Positions 34,929 through 43,166 of a stretch of DNA of 64,000 bases are shown piece by piece; the stretch's first letter is position 1; every line of letters starts with the position of its first letter. The notes under the pieces were generated by a model that was given only the letters and a program-made list of their open reading frames with translations, was not told the origin of the DNA and searched no databases. Position numbers and translations under genes: made by a program. Source of the stretch: CAVSUZ01 sp963791885 (lineage in GTDB: Bacteria > Pseudomonadota > Alphaproteobacteria > Acetobacterales > Acetobacteraceae); the NCBI GenBank assembly GCA_963791885.1, contig CAWBUL010000004.1, forward strand, positions 868,001 to 932,000, given 5' to 3'.

Positions 34929-35713
34929 TCGCCTATTTCGCACCGAAGAAGGACATCCCGCGCCGTGCGTATGTCTCGGTCAGCACGGTCGTGGCGTTGT
35001 CCATCTTGGGCTTCTGGTGCGTGCTGTCCTACGGCGGTCTGGTGCGGGCGGACTTCCTGCCCACGCCAGACGCCGTGCTGCGCGCCGGCGTGGCCGGGCT
35101 GAAGGATGGTTCGTTGCTGCAGGATACCGCGGTGAGCGTGACCGAGATCATGTCCGGCTTCGTCATCGCCTCGGTGATCTCCGTGCCGCTGGGCATCCTG
35201 ATGGGTAGCTATCGGGTTGTGGAAGCCGCCGTCGAACCGGTGACGAATTTCGTTCGCTACCTTCCGGTCTCCGCCATGATCCCGCTGCTGATCCTGTGGG
35301 TCGGCATCGACATGAGCGAGAAGATCGCAGTGATCTTCATCGGCACGTTCTTCCAGCAGCTTATAATGGTCGCTGACGTCTCCCGCTCGGTCCCGCAGGA
35401 CCTGCTCGACGTGTCCTATACGCTCGGCACCACGCCGCGCAGCGTGGTGTGGCGCGTGCTGATCCCGGCGACGCTGCCCGGCGTCATGGACACGTTGCGC
35501 GTCACGCTGGGCTGGGCCTGGACCTATTTGGTGGTGGCGGAGCTGGTCGCGGCCGATAAGGGCCTCGGCTATTTCATCCTGAATTCGATGCGCGGGTTGT
35601 TCACGGACCAGATCTTCCTCGGCATCATCGTCATCGGGCTGCTTGGGCTGCTTACGGATCAAATTTTCAAGTTTCTGCGCAACTGGATGCTGCCCTGGGC
35701 GATCGCCGCCTGA
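34925..35713 (+). CDS. ABC permease (SsuC/TauC type)
   Basis: 262 residues from GTG at 34925, overlapping the binding-protein stop. Six predicted spans. Coupling loop reads DVSYTLGTTPRSVVWRVLIP, matching the SsuC/TauC EAA-type loop. Ends TGATG with the ATPase start, so all three subunits are translationally coupled. Confidence 0.88.
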   Translation: MIAYFAPKKDIPRRAYVSVSTVVALSILGFWCVLSYGGLVRADFLPTPDAVLRAGVAGLKDGSLLQDTAVSVTEIMSGFVIASVISVPLGILMGSYRVVEAAVEPVTNFVRYLPVSAMIPLLILWVGIDMSEKIAVIFIGTFFQQLIMVADVSRSVPQDLLDVSYTLGTTPRSVVWRVLIPATLPGVMDTLRVTLGWAWTYLVVAELVAADKGLGYFILNSMRGLFTDQIFLGIIVIGLLGLLTDQIFKFLRNWMLPWAIAA

Positions 35714-36528
35714 TGCTGCAAACCACGCTGCAATCCCCTATCGTGCATGGGGCCAAGCTGCGCATTGAAAATGTGGCGCTGCGCTTCACACCCCGTTCTG
35801 GCGGATCGGTCACCGCACTGGAAAACGTCTCGCTGACGGTCGAGGACAACGAGTTCTCCGTCATCGTCGGACCGTCCGGCTGCGGCAAGACCAGCCTGCT
35901 CCGGCTCGTTGCCGGGCTGATCGAACCGAGCGAGGGAGAGATCTGGCTGGATCAGACAAAGGTGCGCGGGCCGGCGCGGGACCGCGGCATGGTGTTCCAG
36001 TCCTACACGCTTTTTCCCTGGCTGACCGTGCGCAAAAACGTGGAGTTCGGGTTGAAGCTGCGCGGCCTGCCGGCGGGCGACCGCGCCGACATCGCGCGGC
36101 GCTTCATCCACCAGGTGGGGCTCGATGGTTTCGACAATCATTATCCGGGACAATTATCCGGGGGCATGATGCAGCGCGTCGCACTCGCCCGTGCGCTCGC
36201 CAACGATCCGGCCGTGTTGCTGATGGACGAACCGTTCGGTGCGCTGGACAGCCAGACGCGATCGCTGATGCAGGAATTGCTGTTGGACATCTGGCAGCAG
36301 TCGAGCAAGACCGTGCTGTTCATCACGCATGACATCGATGAATCGGTGCTGCTCGGCGACCGGGTCTATGTCATGAGCGCACGGCCCGGGCATATCAAGG
36401 AAATGGTGGAGATCGATCTTCCGCGCCCGCGTTCGGTGGACATGCTGACCAGCCCGGACTTCATGCGGCTGAAGCGGCAGATCATGCACTCGATCCATGA
36501 GGAGGCGCTGCGCAGCTTTCGGATGTGA
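35713..36528 (+). CDS. ABC ATPase (SsuB/TauB type)
   Basis: 271 residues. Walker A GPSGCGKT, signature LSGGMMQRVALARAL, Walker B VLLMDEPFGALD, switch FITHDIDE. Completes the divergent three-gene importer. The stop overlaps the GTG start of miaA, so miaA may be partly co-translated with the transporter. Confidence 0.9.
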   Translation: MLQTTLQSPIVHGAKLRIENVALRFTPRSGGSVTALENVSLTVEDNEFSVIVGPSGCGKTSLLRLVAGLIEPSEGEIWLDQTKVRGPARDRGMVFQSYTLFPWLTVRKNVEFGLKLRGLPAGDRADIARRFIHQVGLDGFDNHYPGQLSGGMMQRVALARALANDPAVLLMDEPFGALDSQTRSLMQELLLDIWQQSSKTVLFITHDIDESVLLGDRVYVMSARPGHIKEMVEIDLPRPRSVDMLTSPDFMRLKRQIMHSIHEEALRSFRM

Positions 36529-37475
36529 CCCTCGATGCACTACTGATCGCCGGTCCGACCGCGAGCGGAAAATCCTCTCTCGCTCTGGCGCTGGCCGAAG
36601 CGCTGAACGGCACGATCATCAACGCCGATTCCATGCAGGTGTATCGGGAGTTGTGCATTCTCACTGCGCGCCCCACGCGAGAGGACGAAGCCCGCGTTCC
36701 CCACCTGCTCTATGGCGTGCGCAGCGCGGCAGAGCCGGCGAGCGTCGCGTGGTGGCTCGGGGAGGCGCGGAAGGCCATCGATGCCGTTCGGAGCGCAGGA
36801 CGTCTGCCGATCCTGTGCGGCGGAACGGGCCTGTATTTTGCAGCGCTCCGTGAGGGCATCGCCCCCGTGCCGGACATTCCCGCATCCGTTCGGACCGAAG
36901 CGCGTGGCTTGCTGGCCGAACTCGGTCCGGCCGGGCTGCACGCACGCCTTGCTGTGGAAGACCCGGTCACAGCCTCGAAGCTGCGGCGGAGCGACAGCCA
37001 GCGCATCGCGCGGGCCTGGGAGGTGTGGCGGGCGACGGGGATCGGGCTTGCGGACTGGCAGGCGCAACCGACGAAATCCGCCCCAGGTCTTCGACTGGCC
37101 GGCGTGCTGCTGGATCCGCCTCGCCCGGCGTTGCGCGACGCGATCGCCGCGCGGTTTCGCGCCATGCTGCAAGCCGGCGCCGTGGAGGAAGTGCGCCAGC
37201 TTGTCGCGGCCGGATTGCCCCCCAGCCTGCCGGCAATGCGTGCCCACGGCGTGCCGGAACTGTCGGCCTATTTGCGCGGCGACATTACCCTCCCGGAGGC
37301 CGAGGTGCGGGCCGTCGCGGCGACCGGCCGATATACCAAGCGTCAGACCACGTGGTTCCGGCACCATCCCCTCGCGGACCGGGCGTGTACGATCCATGCG
37401 CGATGGGACCACTCCACGCAATTTTCTGGCGCTATTCGCTCTGATCTGGTCCGATTTGTTCAGAACGCCGGTTGA
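36525..37475 (+). CDS. miaA: tRNA dimethylallyltransferase
   Basis: 316 residues from GTG at 36525. Adds the dimethylallyl group to A37 of tRNAs reading U-starting codons. P-loop AGPTASGKS, the NADSMQVYRELCILTARPT substrate loop, GGTGLYFAALREGI, and C-terminal GRYTKRQTTWFRHH are all present. Usual miaA length. Context (between an ABC operon and ilvB) is not the common hfq neighbourhood. Confidence 0.95.
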   Translation: MTLDALLIAGPTASGKSSLALALAEALNGTIINADSMQVYRELCILTARPTREDEARVPHLLYGVRSAAEPASVAWWLGEARKAIDAVRSAGRLPILCGGTGLYFAALREGIAPVPDIPASVRTEARGLLAELGPAGLHARLAVEDPVTASKLRRSDSQRIARAWEVWRATGIGLADWQAQPTKSAPGLRLAGVLLDPPRPALRDAIAARFRAMLQAGAVEEVRQLVAAGLPPSLPAMRAHGVPELSAYLRGDITLPEAEVRAVAATGRYTKRQTTWFRHHPLADRACTIHARWDHSTQFSGAIRSDLVRFVQNAG

Positions 37476-37506
37476 CGCACCGCACAACCGGCCGTAAGCC
37501 CGCGCG

Positions 37507-39291
37507 ATGGACCAGGACAACGAGCCAGCCCTGTCGGGCGCCGAAGTGTTGCTGCGCGCGCTGAAGGAACAGGGCGTGGATGTCGTCTTCGGCTATCCCG
37601 GCGGCGCGGTCCTGCCGATCTATGACGCGCTGTTCAATCAGAACGCGATCCGCCACGTCCTCGTGCGGCACGAGCAGGGGGCGGTGCACGCGGCGGAGGG
37701 ATATGCAAGGAGCACGGGAAGGGTCGGCGTCGTGCTGGTGACCTCCGGCCCCGGTGCGACCAATGCGGTGACCGGGCTGGTTGACGCGCTGATGGATTCC
37801 ATCCCCGTGGTGTGTCTGACCGGGCAGGTGCCGACGCATCTGATCGGCAATGACGCGTTCCAGGAAGCCGACACGACCGGCATCACCCGGCCGGCGACGA
37901 AGCACAATTATCTCGTGAAACGGCCGGGCGACTTGGCGCGCGTGGTGCATGAGGCATTTTACGTCGCGCGCTCGGGCCGGCCCGGGCCTGTGGTGATTGA
38001 CCTGCCGAAGGACATCCTGATCGGCAAAGCGCCCTACGCCGGACCGGTGGCCCAGCATCGGAGTTATCGTCCGCAGACCGAGCCCGATACCGGTCCGATC
38101 GCGCGCGCGGTGGCGTTGCTGAAAAGCGCAAAGCGGCCGGTCATCTATGCTGGTGGCGGCGTGATCAATGCCGGACCGGACGCGTCCGAGGCGCTGACTA
38201 AGTTCGCGCACATGACCGGGTTCCCGTGCACCAACACACTCATGGGTCTTGGCTCGTTCCCGGCGAGCGATCCGCAGTTCCTCGGCATGCTGGGGATGCA
38301 CGGCACGTACGAGGCGAACCTGGCCATGCACGGCGCCGATGTGCTGCTGGCGATCGGCGCGCGGTTCGACGATCGGGTGACGGGTCGGCTCAACGCGTTC
38401 TGCCCGAACGCAAAGAAAATCCACGCGGATATCGACCCGTCCAGCATCAACAAGAACGTCCCGGTGGATGTGGCCGTCGTCGGCGATGCGGGCCGCGTGC
38501 TGCGCGCGTTGATCGCCGCGTGGGATCGCGACGACGAACGGGTTGACCGCAAGGCTCTGGCTGAGTGGTGGCGACAGATCGATTCCTGGCGCGCGAAGAA
38601 GTCGCTGCGTTTCACACAAGACATGGCAAAGGGCGCGGTGATCAAGCCGCAGCACGCGATCCAGCGGCTGTATGAAATGACCCGCAACGTCGGCAAGGAC
38701 GTGTTCATCACCACCGAGGTGGGGCAGCACCAGATGTGGGCGGCACAGCACTTCGGTTTCGAAAAGCCGAACCACTGGATGACCTCCGGTGGTTTGGGCA
38801 CGATGGGCTACGGCCTTCCCGCGGCCATGGGCGTGCAGATCGCGCATCCGGACGCGCTGGTCATCGACATCGCCGGTGAGGCGAGCGTGCTGATGAATAT
38901 CCAGGAGATGGGCACGCTGGCGCAGTACCGGCTGCCGGTGAAAGTGTTCATTCTCAACAATCAGTACATGGGGATGGTTCGCCAGTGGCAGGAATTGCTG
39001 CATGGCGGGCGTTACTCGGAAAGCTACTCCGCCGCCCTGCCGGATTTCGTGAAGCTGGCCGACAGCTTCCATGCGGTTGGCCTGCGCGCCGAGAGCGTGG
39101 ATCAGCTGGATGGTGTGATCCGGGAGATGTTGGCGTGTGATCGCGCGGTGATCGCCGATATCGCGGTTGATCCGAAGGAGAACTGCTTCCCGATGATCCC
39201 GTCGGGCGCGGCGCACAATGAGATGATCCTTGGCCCTGAGCATGAGAACGAGGCGGCGGGGATCACGGATGAGGGGCTGGTTTTGGTTTGA
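37507..39291 (+). CDS. ilvB: Acetolactate synthase large subunit
   Basis: 594 residues. ThDP enzyme condensing pyruvate (or pyruvate and 2-oxobutyrate) in valine, leucine and isoleucine synthesis. Catalytic Glu in VRHEQGAVHAAEGYARSTG, FAD region in the middle, ThDP/Mg motif AGEASVLMN followed by LNNQYMGMVRQWQELLHGGR. GEA in place of GDG/GDA is, to my knowledge, normal in alphaproteobacteria. The small subunit is 447 bases downstream, separated by a mobile-looking element. Confidence 0.95.
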   Translation: MDQDNEPALSGAEVLLRALKEQGVDVVFGYPGGAVLPIYDALFNQNAIRHVLVRHEQGAVHAAEGYARSTGRVGVVLVTSGPGATNAVTGLVDALMDSIPVVCLTGQVPTHLIGNDAFQEADTTGITRPATKHNYLVKRPGDLARVVHEAFYVARSGRPGPVVIDLPKDILIGKAPYAGPVAQHRSYRPQTEPDTGPIARAVALLKSAKRPVIYAGGGVINAGPDASEALTKFAHMTGFPCTNTLMGLGSFPASDPQFLGMLGMHGTYEANLAMHGADVLLAIGARFDDRVTGRLNAFCPNAKKIHADIDPSSINKNVPVDVAVVGDAGRVLRALIAAWDRDDERVDRKALAEWWRQIDSWRAKKSLRFTQDMAKGAVIKPQHAIQRLYEMTRNVGKDVFITTEVGQHQMWAAQHFGFEKPNHWMTSGGLGTMGYGLPAAMGVQIAHPDALVIDIAGEASVLMNIQEMGTLAQYRLPVKVFILNNQYMGMVRQWQELLHGGRYSESYSAALPDFVKLADSFHAVGLRAESVDQLDGVIREMLACDRAVIADIAVDPKENCFPMIPSGAAHNEMILGPEHENEAAGITDEGLVLV

Positions 39292-39318
39292 TTGCCGTGC
39301 TGCCGGTGACTCTTCACT

Positions 39319-39352
39319 GTCATTGCGAGGCGCGAAGCGCCGAAGCAATCTC
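39319..39352 (+). repeat. Left REP-like palindromic repeat
   Basis: Begins GTCATTGCGAGG and ends CGAAGCAATCTC. Inner part GGCGC-GAA-GCGCC is a perfect hairpin and ATTGC/GCAAT pair at the outside. It also encodes the last residues (PEIASALRASQ) of the overlapping GIY-YIG gene. Confidence 0.75.
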
Positions 39353-39643
39353 GGGGACCAGGTCGCAATACAAATCGCGCCACTCCGGATTGGCGGCATT
39401 GATGAGCGCGGCCTTGCGCGCGCGTGAGCCGACCTTCAGTTGCTTCTCCCTTGCAATCGCCGAATCGGGGTGGTCGTGACGTTCGAAATAGACCAACTTC
39501 TCGACATTGTACCGTGCGGTAAAGCCTTGGGCGGCATGTGTTCGGTGCTGGTGGATACGCTGGATCAGTTTACTGGTCACCCCCGTGTACAATACGGTGT
39601 GCCTGCCGTTCGTCAGGATGTAGACGAAGTATTCTCTCTCCAT
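39320..39643 (-). CDS. GIY-YIG family endonuclease (UPF0213-like)
   Basis: 107 residues. Stand-alone GIY-YIG domain: YFVYILTNGRHTVLYTGVTS (GIY and YIG equivalents YVYIL / LYTGVT), the catalytic Arg helix starting LIQRIHQHR, and Glu in IAREKQLKVGSR. The C-terminal residues are encoded inside the left inverted repeat. No ribosome site is obvious before the ATG at 39643, which lies just inside the right repeat. Lies antisense to the ilv operon. Confidence 0.82.
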   Translation of the reverse strand: MEREYFVYILTNGRHTVLYTGVTSKLIQRIHQHRTHAAQGFTARYNVEKLVYFERHDHPDSAIAREKQLKVGSRARKAALINAANPEWRDLYCDLVPEIASALRASQ

Positions 39644-39650
39644 AACGCAC

Positions 39651-39684
39651 GAGATTGCTTCGTCGCTTCGCTCCTCGCAATGAC
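39651..39684 (-). repeat. Right REP-like palindromic repeat (inverted)
   Basis: Read on the minus strand it matches the left repeat except for two bases, each C in the left arm being A here. It lies 55 bases before ilvH and immediately upstream of the nuclease gene, so it may hold that gene's promoter or binding site. Confidence 0.75.
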
Positions 39685-39738
39685 AATTTTTGCCGCACGT
39701 GCTCTGCCTTCCAATTCCACGCTCCCCGTCGCTATCTG

Positions 39739-40257
39739 ATGCCCGCGCCTGACAACAACCGGCAACGCAGCGCGACCATCTCCGTCCTCGTGGATAACGA
39801 GGCTGGTGTCCTCGCCCGCGTCATCGGCCTGTTCTCGGGCCGCGGCTACAACATCGACAGCCTGACGGTCGCGCTGGTGGATGAGGAGCGTGGACGCTCC
39901 CGCATCAACATCGTCACGTCCGGAACCGATATGGTGATCGAGCAGATCAAGGCCCAGCTCGACCGTCTTGTCCCAGTGCACCGTGTGGCCGACCTCACTC
40001 TCGAAGGCCCGCACCTCGCGCGCGAGATGGCGCTCATCAAGATCGTCTGCACCGGTGAGCATCGGGCGGAGGCGCTCCGCCTCGCGGATGCCTTCCGCGC
40101 CCGCGTGGTGGATGCCACCACCGGCAGCTTCGTCTTCGAGATGACAGGCGGCACCGACAAGCTCGACGCGTTCGTCGATCTGATGCGACCGCTGGGGCTG
40201 GCGGAGATCTCGCGAACCGGTGTAGCAGCCCTCGCACGCGGCTCACGAACAATCTGA
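39739..40257 (+). CDS. ilvH: Acetolactate synthase small (regulatory) subunit
   Basis: 172 residues from ATG at 39739. N-terminal ACT domain (TISVLVDNEAGVLARVIGLF, then SGRGYNIDSL) that senses valine, followed by the C-terminal IlvH domain (MALIKIVCTGEHRAEALRLA). Required for full activity and feedback control of IlvB. Separated from ilvB by the GIY-YIG element, which may alter the subunit ratio or force a separate promoter. Confidence 0.95.
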   Translation: MPAPDNNRQRSATISVLVDNEAGVLARVIGLFSGRGYNIDSLTVALVDEERGRSRINIVTSGTDMVIEQIKAQLDRLVPVHRVADLTLEGPHLAREMALIKIVCTGEHRAEALRLADAFRARVVDATTGSFVFEMTGGTDKLDAFVDLMRPLGLAEISRTGVAALARGSRTI

Positions 40258-40274
40258 CTCGAAAGGAAACCAGT

Positions 40275-41294
40275 ATGCGCGTCTATTATGACCGCGATGC
40301 GGATGTGAACCTGATCAAGGGCAAACGCGTCGCGATCATCGGGTACGGCAGCCAGGGCCACGCCCACGCCAATAACCTCAAAGACAGTGGCGCGAAGGAC
40401 GTCGCCGTCGGTCTGCGTCCCAGTTCCGGTGGGGTGAAGAAGGCCGAAACGGCGGGCCTCAGGGTCATGGACCCAGCCGATTGCGCCAAGTGGGCCGATG
40501 TCGTGATGGTGCTGACGCCGGATGAAGGGCAGGGGGACCTGTACCGCGACAAGCTCGGTCCGAACATGAAAGCCGGCGCCGCGCTGGCCTTCGCGCACGG
40601 GCTGAATATCCATTTCAACCTGATCGAACCGCGCTCCGACATCGACGTGTTCATGATCGCGCCGAAGGGCCCCGGTCACACGGTGCGCAGCGAGTATCAG
40701 CGTGGCGGCGGCGTTCCGTGTCTGGTTGCTGTGGCGCAGAATCCGTCCGGCAATGCGCTCGAAATCGCGCTGTCTTACGCGTCGGCAATCGGCGGTGGTC
40801 GCGCCGGCATTATCGAAACCACCTTCAAGGAAGAATGCGAAACCGACCTGTTCGGCGAGCAGGTGGTGTTGTGCGGCGGTTTGGTGGAGCTGATCAAGGG
40901 CGGCTACGAAACCCTGGTTGAAGCCGGGTACGCTCCGGAAATGGCTTATTTCGAATGCCTGCATGAGGTGAAGCTGATCGTCGACCTGATCTACGAAGGC
41001 GGCATCGCGAACATGAACTATTCGATCAGCAATACCGCTGAATACGGCGAATACGTCTCCGGTCCGCGCATCATCACCGACGATACCAAGAAGGAGATGA
41101 AGCGCGTGCTGAACGACATCCAAAGCGGGAAGTTCGCCCGCGACTGGATGCTGGAGAACCGGGTGAATCAGACCAGCTTCAAGGCCATGCGGTCACGCAT
41201 GAGCGACCATCCGATCGAGCAGATCGGCGTGAAGCTGCGCGGCATGATGCCGTGGATCGCGAAGAACGCACTCGTGGATAAGTCGAAGAACTGA
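40275..41294 (+). CDS. ilvC: Ketol-acid reductoisomerase (NADP+), class I
   Basis: 339 residues. Isomerises and reduces acetolactate to dihydroxyvalerate with NADPH. N-terminal Rossmann motif IIGYGSQGHAHANNLKDSG, phosphate-binding loop LRPSSGG, catalytic region with APKGPGHTVRSEY, FKEECETDLFGEQVVLCGG and the C-terminal knotted domain. Good ribosome site GAAAGGAAACC. Third gene of the branched-chain amino acid operon. Confidence 0.97.
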   Translation: MRVYYDRDADVNLIKGKRVAIIGYGSQGHAHANNLKDSGAKDVAVGLRPSSGGVKKAETAGLRVMDPADCAKWADVVMVLTPDEGQGDLYRDKLGPNMKAGAALAFAHGLNIHFNLIEPRSDIDVFMIAPKGPGHTVRSEYQRGGGVPCLVAVAQNPSGNALEIALSYASAIGGGRAGIIETTFKEECETDLFGEQVVLCGGLVELIKGGYETLVEAGYAPEMAYFECLHEVKLIVDLIYEGGIANMNYSISNTAEYGEYVSGPRIITDDTKKEMKRVLNDIQSGKFARDWMLENRVNQTSFKAMRSRMSDHPIEQIGVKLRGMMPWIAKNALVDKSKN

Positions 41295-41359
41295 TTTTCG
41301 CCTCCAACCGCCTGGGTCGGCCTGGTTTCCCCGCGGCGGAAACTTGGCTGGCCCTGGCT

Positions 41360-42913
41360 TTGGCCGCGCTGATCCTTGTCCTATCGGCGCTGCCGTTGGT
41401 GCGTGTTCTTGCTGAGGCATTGGGCGGGCTCACCGCATTCAGTCCGGCGGCCTGGTCGGCGCTGCTGCGAAGCGTACTCACCAGTCTGGGCGGTGCCGCG
41501 GTCGCTCTGATCCTGAGTGTACCGTTCGCCCTTGCGGTCGCGCTCACCAACGTGCCGGCCCCCACGCTGCTGTCCGGCTGCGCGTTGCTCGGACTGCTGA
41601 TCCCGGGACAGATCGTCGCGCTCGCCTGGATACAGGCACTCGGCAACAGCACCTGGCTCTACTCCCCCTTCGGCATCATCCTGCTCCTCGGCGTGGAGCA
41701 CATGCCGATCGGCTTCATCTCCTGCCTGGCACCACTTCGCGCCATTCCGGCGGAGGTGATCGAGGCGGCACGGATGGACGGGGCATCGCCCCTTCGCATC
41801 GCCTCGCGCATCGTGCTGCCGCTCGGGCGGCCGGGGCTGGTCACCGGCTTCGCTTTGGCCTTTCTCTCCTGCCTGGGCAGTTTCGGCGTGCCCGCAATGA
41901 TCGGCATTCCCGCCCGCTACGTGACGCTCCCCGTGCTGATCTATCAACGCCTGTCCGGCATCGGCACGGAGGTATTGCCGCAGGCGGCGGCGCTGGCTCT
42001 GCCGCTGATGGTGCTGGCGGGAGTTACAGCGCTTCTCGCGTCACGCGCTATACGACCGGACGATGCGGCGATTGGAGCAACCGGCGCCGTCGCGGCAGTG
42101 GATCTGGGGCGCTGGAGGAACCCAGCCGCAGTGGCGTTAATGCTGCTGGCCACTCTGGTTCTGCTGGTGCCGTTGATCTCGCTGGTCACGGCGTCGGTCA
42201 CCACGGCCTACGGCGTGGCGCTGCGCCCGGCGACATTCACGCTCAGCCATTATGCAATGATCCTGAACACCGACGAGGCAGCGCATGCCTTCCTGACCTC
42301 GCTCTGGCTCGCGGGCTGCACGGCACTGATCGCCGGTGCCGGTGCGTTCGTCATCGCGGTGTTGCGCTGGTGGGGTGGGAAGACACTGTCTGTTCTGGAG
42401 CCGCTGATCCAGGCGCCCTTCGCGCTACCGGGAACGATCTTCGCCATCGGCATGATTCTTCTCTATCTGCGTCCCCTTCCACTCATCGGCTCGCTCTACG
42501 GCACGCCGTGGATCATCCTGCTCGCCTATATTCCGCGTTTCCTGCCGCTGGCGCTCGGCCCAGTGCGCGCTGCCGTGTCGCGCCTCGATCCGGCGATCGA
42601 CGAAGCGGCGCGCGTGGACGGCACGTCGCTGTGGCCGCGGCTGCGGCGTATCGCATTTCCGTTGGTGGCGTCCGCGGTGATTTCGGGTGCGCTTCTGACG
42701 GCCCTGACAGCCTTCGGCGAACTGACCGTGTCGGCGCTGCTCTGGTCTCCCGGCAGTGAGACGGTGGGCGTGCTGATCTTTGGCTTGAACGAGGGTGGTG
42801 ATGTGGCCGGCGCCGCCGCTGCATCAGTGCTTTGCTTGCTGCTGGTGTTCGCGCTGGCAATGATGATGCGAGCGGCTGGCGGATTGATCAGCGCGACGAT
42901 CAACCGCCGCTAA
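41360..42913 (+). CDS. Two-domain ABC permease (iron(III)/thiamine/polyamine-type fused permease)
   Basis: 517 residues from TTG at 41360. Two tandem permease modules of six spans, each with an EAA coupling loop: EAARMDGASPLRIASRIVLPL and EAARVDGTSLWPRLRRIAFP. This layout is that of FbpB/SfuB or ThiP-type transporters. The same frame stays open upstream to the ilvC stop without ATG, GTG or TTG, and the first membrane helix seems to begin before 41360, so the true start may be a rare codon. No ATPase or binding protein is adjacent; it must use partners encoded elsewhere. Confidence 0.78.
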   Translation: MAALILVLSALPLVRVLAEALGGLTAFSPAAWSALLRSVLTSLGGAAVALILSVPFALAVALTNVPAPTLLSGCALLGLLIPGQIVALAWIQALGNSTWLYSPFGIILLLGVEHMPIGFISCLAPLRAIPAEVIEAARMDGASPLRIASRIVLPLGRPGLVTGFALAFLSCLGSFGVPAMIGIPARYVTLPVLIYQRLSGIGTEVLPQAAALALPLMVLAGVTALLASRAIRPDDAAIGATGAVAAVDLGRWRNPAAVALMLLATLVLLVPLISLVTASVTTAYGVALRPATFTLSHYAMILNTDEAAHAFLTSLWLAGCTALIAGAGAFVIAVLRWWGGKTLSVLEPLIQAPFALPGTIFAIGMILLYLRPLPLIGSLYGTPWIILLAYIPRFLPLALGPVRAAVSRLDPAIDEAARVDGTSLWPRLRRIAFPLVASAVISGALLTALTAFGELTVSALLWSPGSETVGVLIFGLNEGGDVAGAAAASVLCLLLVFALAMMMRAAGGLISATINRR

Positions 42914-43166
42914 TTGCAGTCATAACGACCATTTCGGCATCCGCCGCCAACCGCGTGTCCAGCGACGCCCGCTCTCCCGCCACGAAGATGTTGATGTGCC
43001 GGCGAATAGCGGGCGTTTCGTCGCATAACCGGTCGCGCAAGCCGGGCCAGCGCAGATTCAGAGCGTCAATCGCATCGGCGACCGTGGTGGCATCAACGAT
43101 TGGGGCGGATGGACAGCCGGGAAACAGCGAGAGCAGAGCCTGAGGCAGGATAACGCGGACCGTCAT
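42900..43166 (-). CDS. MoaD/ThiS-family ubiquitin-fold protein
   Basis: 88 residues with beta-grasp features and the C-terminal di-glycine (VVMTAISGG) that E1-like enzymes activate as adenylate or thiocarboxylate for sulfur transfer. The ATG overlaps the stop of the Asp-box propeller gene by 4 bases (ATGA), so the two are translationally coupled. No molybdopterin or thiamine synthesis genes are near. The 3' end overlaps the convergent permease gene by 14 bases. Confidence 0.8.
   Translation of the reverse strand: MTVRVILPQALLSLFPGCPSAPIVDATTVADAIDALNLRWPGLRDRLCDETPAIRRHINIFVAGERASLDTRLAADAEMVVMTAISGG

Larger units (their letters stand above)
39319..39684. mobile_element. GIY-YIG gene bounded by 34-bp inverted palindromic repeats, inserted in ilvBH
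   Basis: A 366-bp unit made of a left repeat (39319-39352), a minus-strand GIY-YIG gene (39320-39643) and a right repeat (39651-39684) in inverted orientation. The arms agree at 32 of 34 positions. It occupies most of the gap between ilvB (ends 39291) and ilvH (starts 39739), genes normally adjacent and co-transcribed. The layout suggests a small mobile or REP-like unit with its own nuclease. Confidence 0.65.

Noticed and set aside
38860..38900. IlvB cofactor motif GEA instead of GDG/GDA
   Set aside because: To my knowledge this form is normal in alphaproteobacterial acetolactate synthases, so it is not a defect.
37432..39399. A 655-codon open frame on the minus strand
   Set aside because: It is antisense to ilvB, rich in His, Arg and Gln, and has no motif; long antisense frames are expected in GC-rich genes.
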